From an uncultured Clostridia bacterium (GTDB lineage Bacteria; Bacillota; Clostridia; Oscillospirales; Acutalibacteraceae), in the NCBI GenBank assembly GCA_937916195.1, contig CALFTO010000076.1:1-7685 (forward strand): a stretch of 7,685 bases of DNA. Direction: 5' to 3'. Below, piece by piece: positions 5,794-7,685 of the stretch (within the stretch, counting starts at the first letter, position 1; the number at the start of each line of letters is the position of its first letter). Below the pieces are notes generated by a model. That model saw only the letters and a program-made list of their open reading frames with translations. It was not told the origin of the DNA and made no database searches. The position numbers were made by a program, and so were the translations under genes.

Positions 5794-6850
5794 TCAATTC
5801 TTTTGGTGCGTTTGTCAGGTTTCTGCAACCGTCGGGTGTGATATATGCCATATCTTCAATTCTTACACCGAATTTGTCGGGCATATAAATTCCGGGCTCA
5901 ACAGTTACGACATTACCTGCGTGCAATTCGCCGTCAGTAATTGGCGAAAGATTTGGAAATTCGTGTATTTCAACGCCTACACCGTGACCTGTGGAGTGAG
6001 TAAAATATTCGCCATAGCCTGCGTTTCTGATAACCCCGCGAGTAAGCTCGTCACCCTCTTTGCAGGAAATACCCGCGTGAAGATTTTTAAGGCAGTTGTT
6101 TTGCGCGTTGAGAACGGTGTTATAAACCTCTTTCATTTCGTCAGTTGCATAACCCACTGCAATTGTGCGGGTCATATCGCTGTGATAACCGCCAACAACC
6201 GTGCCGAAATCCATAGTTACAAAATCGCCGTTTTCAATTTTCTTGTCGCTTGGTACACCGTGGGGCATAGAAGAGTTTGCACCGCTAACAACAATCGTTT
6301 CAAATGAAAGTGCCTCACCGCCGTGGCTCAACATATAGAAATCAAGCTCAAGTGCTACTTCTTTTTCAGTAACGCCAACCTTGATAAAGTCGAGAATGTG
6401 ATTGAACGCATCTTCGGCGATTCGTTGTGCCTTGATAATCTGTTCAACCTCGTTTTCGGTTTTGATTGCGCGGATTGAGTTAATTATAGTATCAAGCGTA
6501 TTGTCAGTTGCCATGCTGATTTTTTTAAGCACACCTTTAAGTGCGTTGTATGTTGAAACTGTCATTCTTGTTGCTTCAACAAGAAGATGCTTGCAACCCA
6601 TCTCTTCAAGAATACCCGAAATCTGCGGATAAGTTTTGCCAAGAAGCTTTACCTCGCAGGCAGTAATCTGCTTTTCAGCAGCTTCAATGTATCTGCCGTC
6701 GGTAATAAATACCGCGCGGGCGGGGGAAACAAGCAAAAATCCGTCAGAGGAGTCAAATCCTGTGAAATATTTTCTGTTTTCGGGTGATATAATAAGGGCG
6801 GCATAATCGTTGCCCTTTTCTTTTAAAAGCTTTTGTAAATTATTCATCAT
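5783..6850 (-). CDS. pepP: M24 family metallopeptidase, aminopeptidase P / Xaa-Pro peptidase type
   Basis: 355 residues from the start chosen here. The enzyme cleaves peptide bonds next to proline in the cytoplasm. A short creatinase-like N-terminal domain (about 1-125) precedes the pita-bread catalytic domain. All five metal ligands are present: Asp214 (VTMDFG), Asp225 (HSDMTR), His289 (TGHGVG), Glu318 (VEPG) and Glu332 (RIED). The supporting His197 (MPHG) and His296 (EIHE) are also there. The C-terminus ELIIL is typical of this group. The frame stays open upstream to 7036, but those 62 extra residues lie inside the HAD phosphatase gene and look like translated antiphase sequence. The ATG at 6848-6850 (or the next one, 6845-6847) fits the family N-terminus (NNLQKLLKEKG). 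Both ATGs overlap the end of yqeG, which suggests coupled translation; no strong separate ribosome site is seen. Aminopeptidase (PepP/YpdF) and dipeptidase (PepQ) activity cannot be separated by sight. Confidence 0.92.
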   Translation of the reverse strand: MMNNLQKLLKEKGNDYAALIISPENRKYFTGFDSSDGFLLVSPARAVFITDGRYIEAAEKQITACEVKLLGKTYPQISGILEEMGCKHLLVEATRMTVSTYNALKGVLKKISMATDNTLDTIINSIRAIKTENEVEQIIKAQRIAEDAFNHILDFIKVGVTEKEVALELDFYMLSHGGEALSFETIVVSGANSSMPHGVPSDKKIENGDFVTMDFGTVVGGYHSDMTRTIAVGYATDEMKEVYNTVLNAQNNCLKNLHAGISCKEGDELTRGVIRNAGYGEYFTHSTGHGVGVEIHEFPNLSPITDGELHAGNVVTVEPGIYMPDKFGVRIEDMAYITPDGCRNLTNAPKELIIL

Positions 6851-7361
6851 AAACACCATACCCGTGTGATTTTTCAAATTCTTCAATAATTGGTTTTTCT
6901 TTGCGACGACGGTTTGCGTAAAATATGGGAAAACGAGTTTCGCCCTGTAACGCATCAACAAGAACGGGGATTGCACCGCAACTGTTTGCCGCCATAATGT
7001 CAGCAAAAATCTGGTCGCCAACCATTGCCATCTCATTTATTTCAACACCCATAAGCTTTGCGCCCTGCACAAGCTTGTGAGCCTTGGGCTTGCGTGCAAA
7101 AGAAAGGTGAGCAAGACCTAATTTTTCGGCAACTTTGCGGGGGCGTTTGCCAATGGCATTTGAGATTATCATAATCTTAAACCCTGCATCTTGCACCTTT
7201 GCAAGCCATTCTTCGAGCCCCTCAATGCAGTTTTCTTTACCGTCGTTGCATATTGTATTGTCAATATCAAGGGCGATTGCCTTTGCGCCCATTTTATGTA
7301 AATCTTCAATTGTTATATCAAGAACGCTTTTAAAGCGGTATCTCGGCATAGCAGAATTCAT
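6840..7361 (-). CDS. yqeG: YqeG family HAD (IIIA-type) phosphatase
   Basis: 173 residues, the usual size of the YqeG family of HAD-superfamily phosphatases. HAD motif I is LDIDNT (31-36), with nucleophile Asp32 and acid/base Asp34. Motif II is ISN (66-68), with Ser67. Motif III is Lys91 in RKPKAHK. Motif IV is GDQIFADIMAAN (115-126), with Mg-binding Asp116 and Asp121. The compact fold has no large cap insertion. Physiological substrates of this family are not well defined. The start ATG (7359-7361) has CAGGAG on the minus strand (complement of 7368-7373), 6 nt upstream; an internal Met5 is a less supported alternative. Immediately upstream is the rpsU terminator, which leaves almost no room for a separate promoter. 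The 3' end overlaps the start of the peptidase gene by 8-11 nt. Confidence 0.92.
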   Translation of the reverse strand: MNSAMPRYRFKSVLDITIEDLHKMGAKAIALDIDNTICNDGKENCIEGLEEWLAKVQDAGFKIMIISNAIGKRPRKVAEKLGLAHLSFARKPKAHKLVQGAKLMGVEINEMAMVGDQIFADIMAANSCGAIPVLVDALQGETRFPIFYANRRRKEKPIIEEFEKSHGYGVYDE

Positions 7362-7384
7362 AGTAAACTCCTGAAAATTAAATT

Positions 7385-7422
7385 AAAAAAATAGCGGGCA
7401 TTCCCAACAGGGATTGCCCACT
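7385..7422 (-). terminator. Intrinsic terminator downstream of rpsU
   Basis: On the minus strand AGTGGGCAATCCC (complement of 7410-7422) pairs with GGGAATGCCCGCT (complement of 7393-7405) around a TGTT loop. The stem is 13 bp with one A-A mismatch and one G-U pair, followed by A and seven T (complement of 7385-7392). It lies 36 bp past the rpsU stop. The U-tract ends only 23 nt before the yqeG start, so the terminator also sits in the leader of yqeG. A weaker T-run on the other side (7426-7430) would let it work in both directions. Confidence 0.9.
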
Positions 7423-7458
7423 CTCTTTTTCAAACGCCAAAAAAGCCTAAGTTAAAAC

Positions 7459-7635
7459 TTATTTAAACTTACGCTTACGGGCAGCCTCAGACTTCTTCTT
7501 TCTCTTAACAGAAGGCTTTTCATAATGCTCTCTTTTGCGTACTTCCTGAATTACGCCGTCACGAGAAGTCTGTCTCTTAAATCTTCTGAGAGCACTTTCC
7601 AAGGACTCATTTTCTTTAACTTTTACCTGACTCAT
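7459..7635 (-). CDS. rpsU: 30S ribosomal protein S21
   Basis: A 58-residue reading frame on the minus strand, ATG at 7633-7635 and TAA at 7459-7461. Translation begins MSQVKVKENESLESALRRFK, continues RQTSRDGVIQEVRKREHYEK and ends in the very basic tail PSVKRKKKSEAARKRKFK. This matches bacterial S21 in length, in the N-terminal VKVKENES..ALRRFKR block, in the REHYEKPS motif and in the Lys/Arg-rich end. S21 is a small-subunit protein near the mRNA exit and anti-Shine-Dalgarno region and helps initiation. The ribosome site is GGGAGGG (complement of 7643-7649), 7 nt from the ATG, as strong as expected for a ribosomal protein gene. It is the first gene of the minus-strand group rpsU-yqeG-pepP. Confidence 0.96.
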   Translation of the reverse strand: MSQVKVKENESLESALRRFKRQTSRDGVIQEVRKREHYEKPSVKRKKKSEAARKRKFK

Positions 7636-7671
7636 TAAAAATCCCTCCCTTTACATTGGGATACATTGTGT

Positions 7672-7677
7672 ATTATA
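7672..7677 (-). promoter_or_regulatory. -10 element of the rpsU promoter
   Basis: The minus strand reads a perfect TATAAT (complement of 7672-7677). Transcription would start near 7665, giving a leader of about 30 nt that contains the GGGAGGG ribosome site. The matching -35 would fall beyond the window edge, so the promoter is only half visible. A short direct repeat TACATTG (7652-7658 and 7662-7668, plus-strand reading) lies in the start region. Confidence 0.6.
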
Positions 7678-7685
7678 CAACACCA

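Noticed and set aside
5565..5828. Minus-strand 87-codon frame opposite the small membrane-protein gene
   Set aside because: It has no visible ribosome site, a low-complexity composition, and it overlaps the end of the well-supported peptidase gene.
6851..7036. N-terminal extension of the peptidase up to 7036
   Set aside because: These codons lie wholly inside yqeG in another frame, and the family N-terminus starts at the ATG near 6850.

Overview
The window looks like chromosomal DNA of a low-to-moderate GC member of the Clostridia, most likely a gut- or rumen-type relative of the Oscillospiraceae/Ruminococcaceae. This rests on the clostridial flavour of the proteins, purine-rich Shine-Dalgarno sites, a 58-residue ribosomal protein S21, an OGG1-type 8-oxoguanine glycosylase and a YqeG-type HAD phosphatase. 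The placement is inference from protein style, not from a database search.

Left part (1-3978, plus strand): the 3' portion of a family GH20 beta-N-acetylhexosaminidase gene, then glycerol kinase (glpK), then a short-form malic enzyme. All three are central or peripheral carbon-metabolism enzymes, but they do not form a recognisable single pathway. Between glpK and the malic enzyme (2569-2805) lies the most structured non-coding stretch of the window. It has three AGTGAAGTT repeats followed by four copies of the reverse complement, separated by spacers that are themselves small hairpins. A perfect 10-bp inverted repeat encloses the first half, and a separate GC-rich hairpin follows.

Middle (3979-5529): after the malic enzyme come four direct repeats with an exact 22-bp period, an AT-rich tract, and a strong bidirectional terminator shared with the convergent minus-strand ogg gene. 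Upstream of ogg is a 430-bp AT-rich intergenic region. It contains a cluster of TTTTCAACA-type 9-mers, somewhat like DnaA boxes, and drives the next plus-strand gene.

Right part (5530-7685): a small plus-strand gene encodes an 87-residue protein with a C-terminal membrane segment. Its stop codon overlaps by 11 bp the stop of a convergent minus-strand gene for an M24 aminopeptidase P-type enzyme. That peptidase gene overlaps the end of a YqeG-family HAD phosphatase gene, which lies just downstream of rpsU (ribosomal protein S21). A strong intrinsic terminator sits between rpsU and yqeG with almost no room for another promoter. The likely layout is therefore a partly terminated rpsU-yqeG-pepP transcript.

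No tRNA, rRNA, CRISPR array or intact transposase was seen. The genes are ordinary; the candidates for something undescribed are the two repeat arrays, the 430-bp intergenic region and the small membrane protein.
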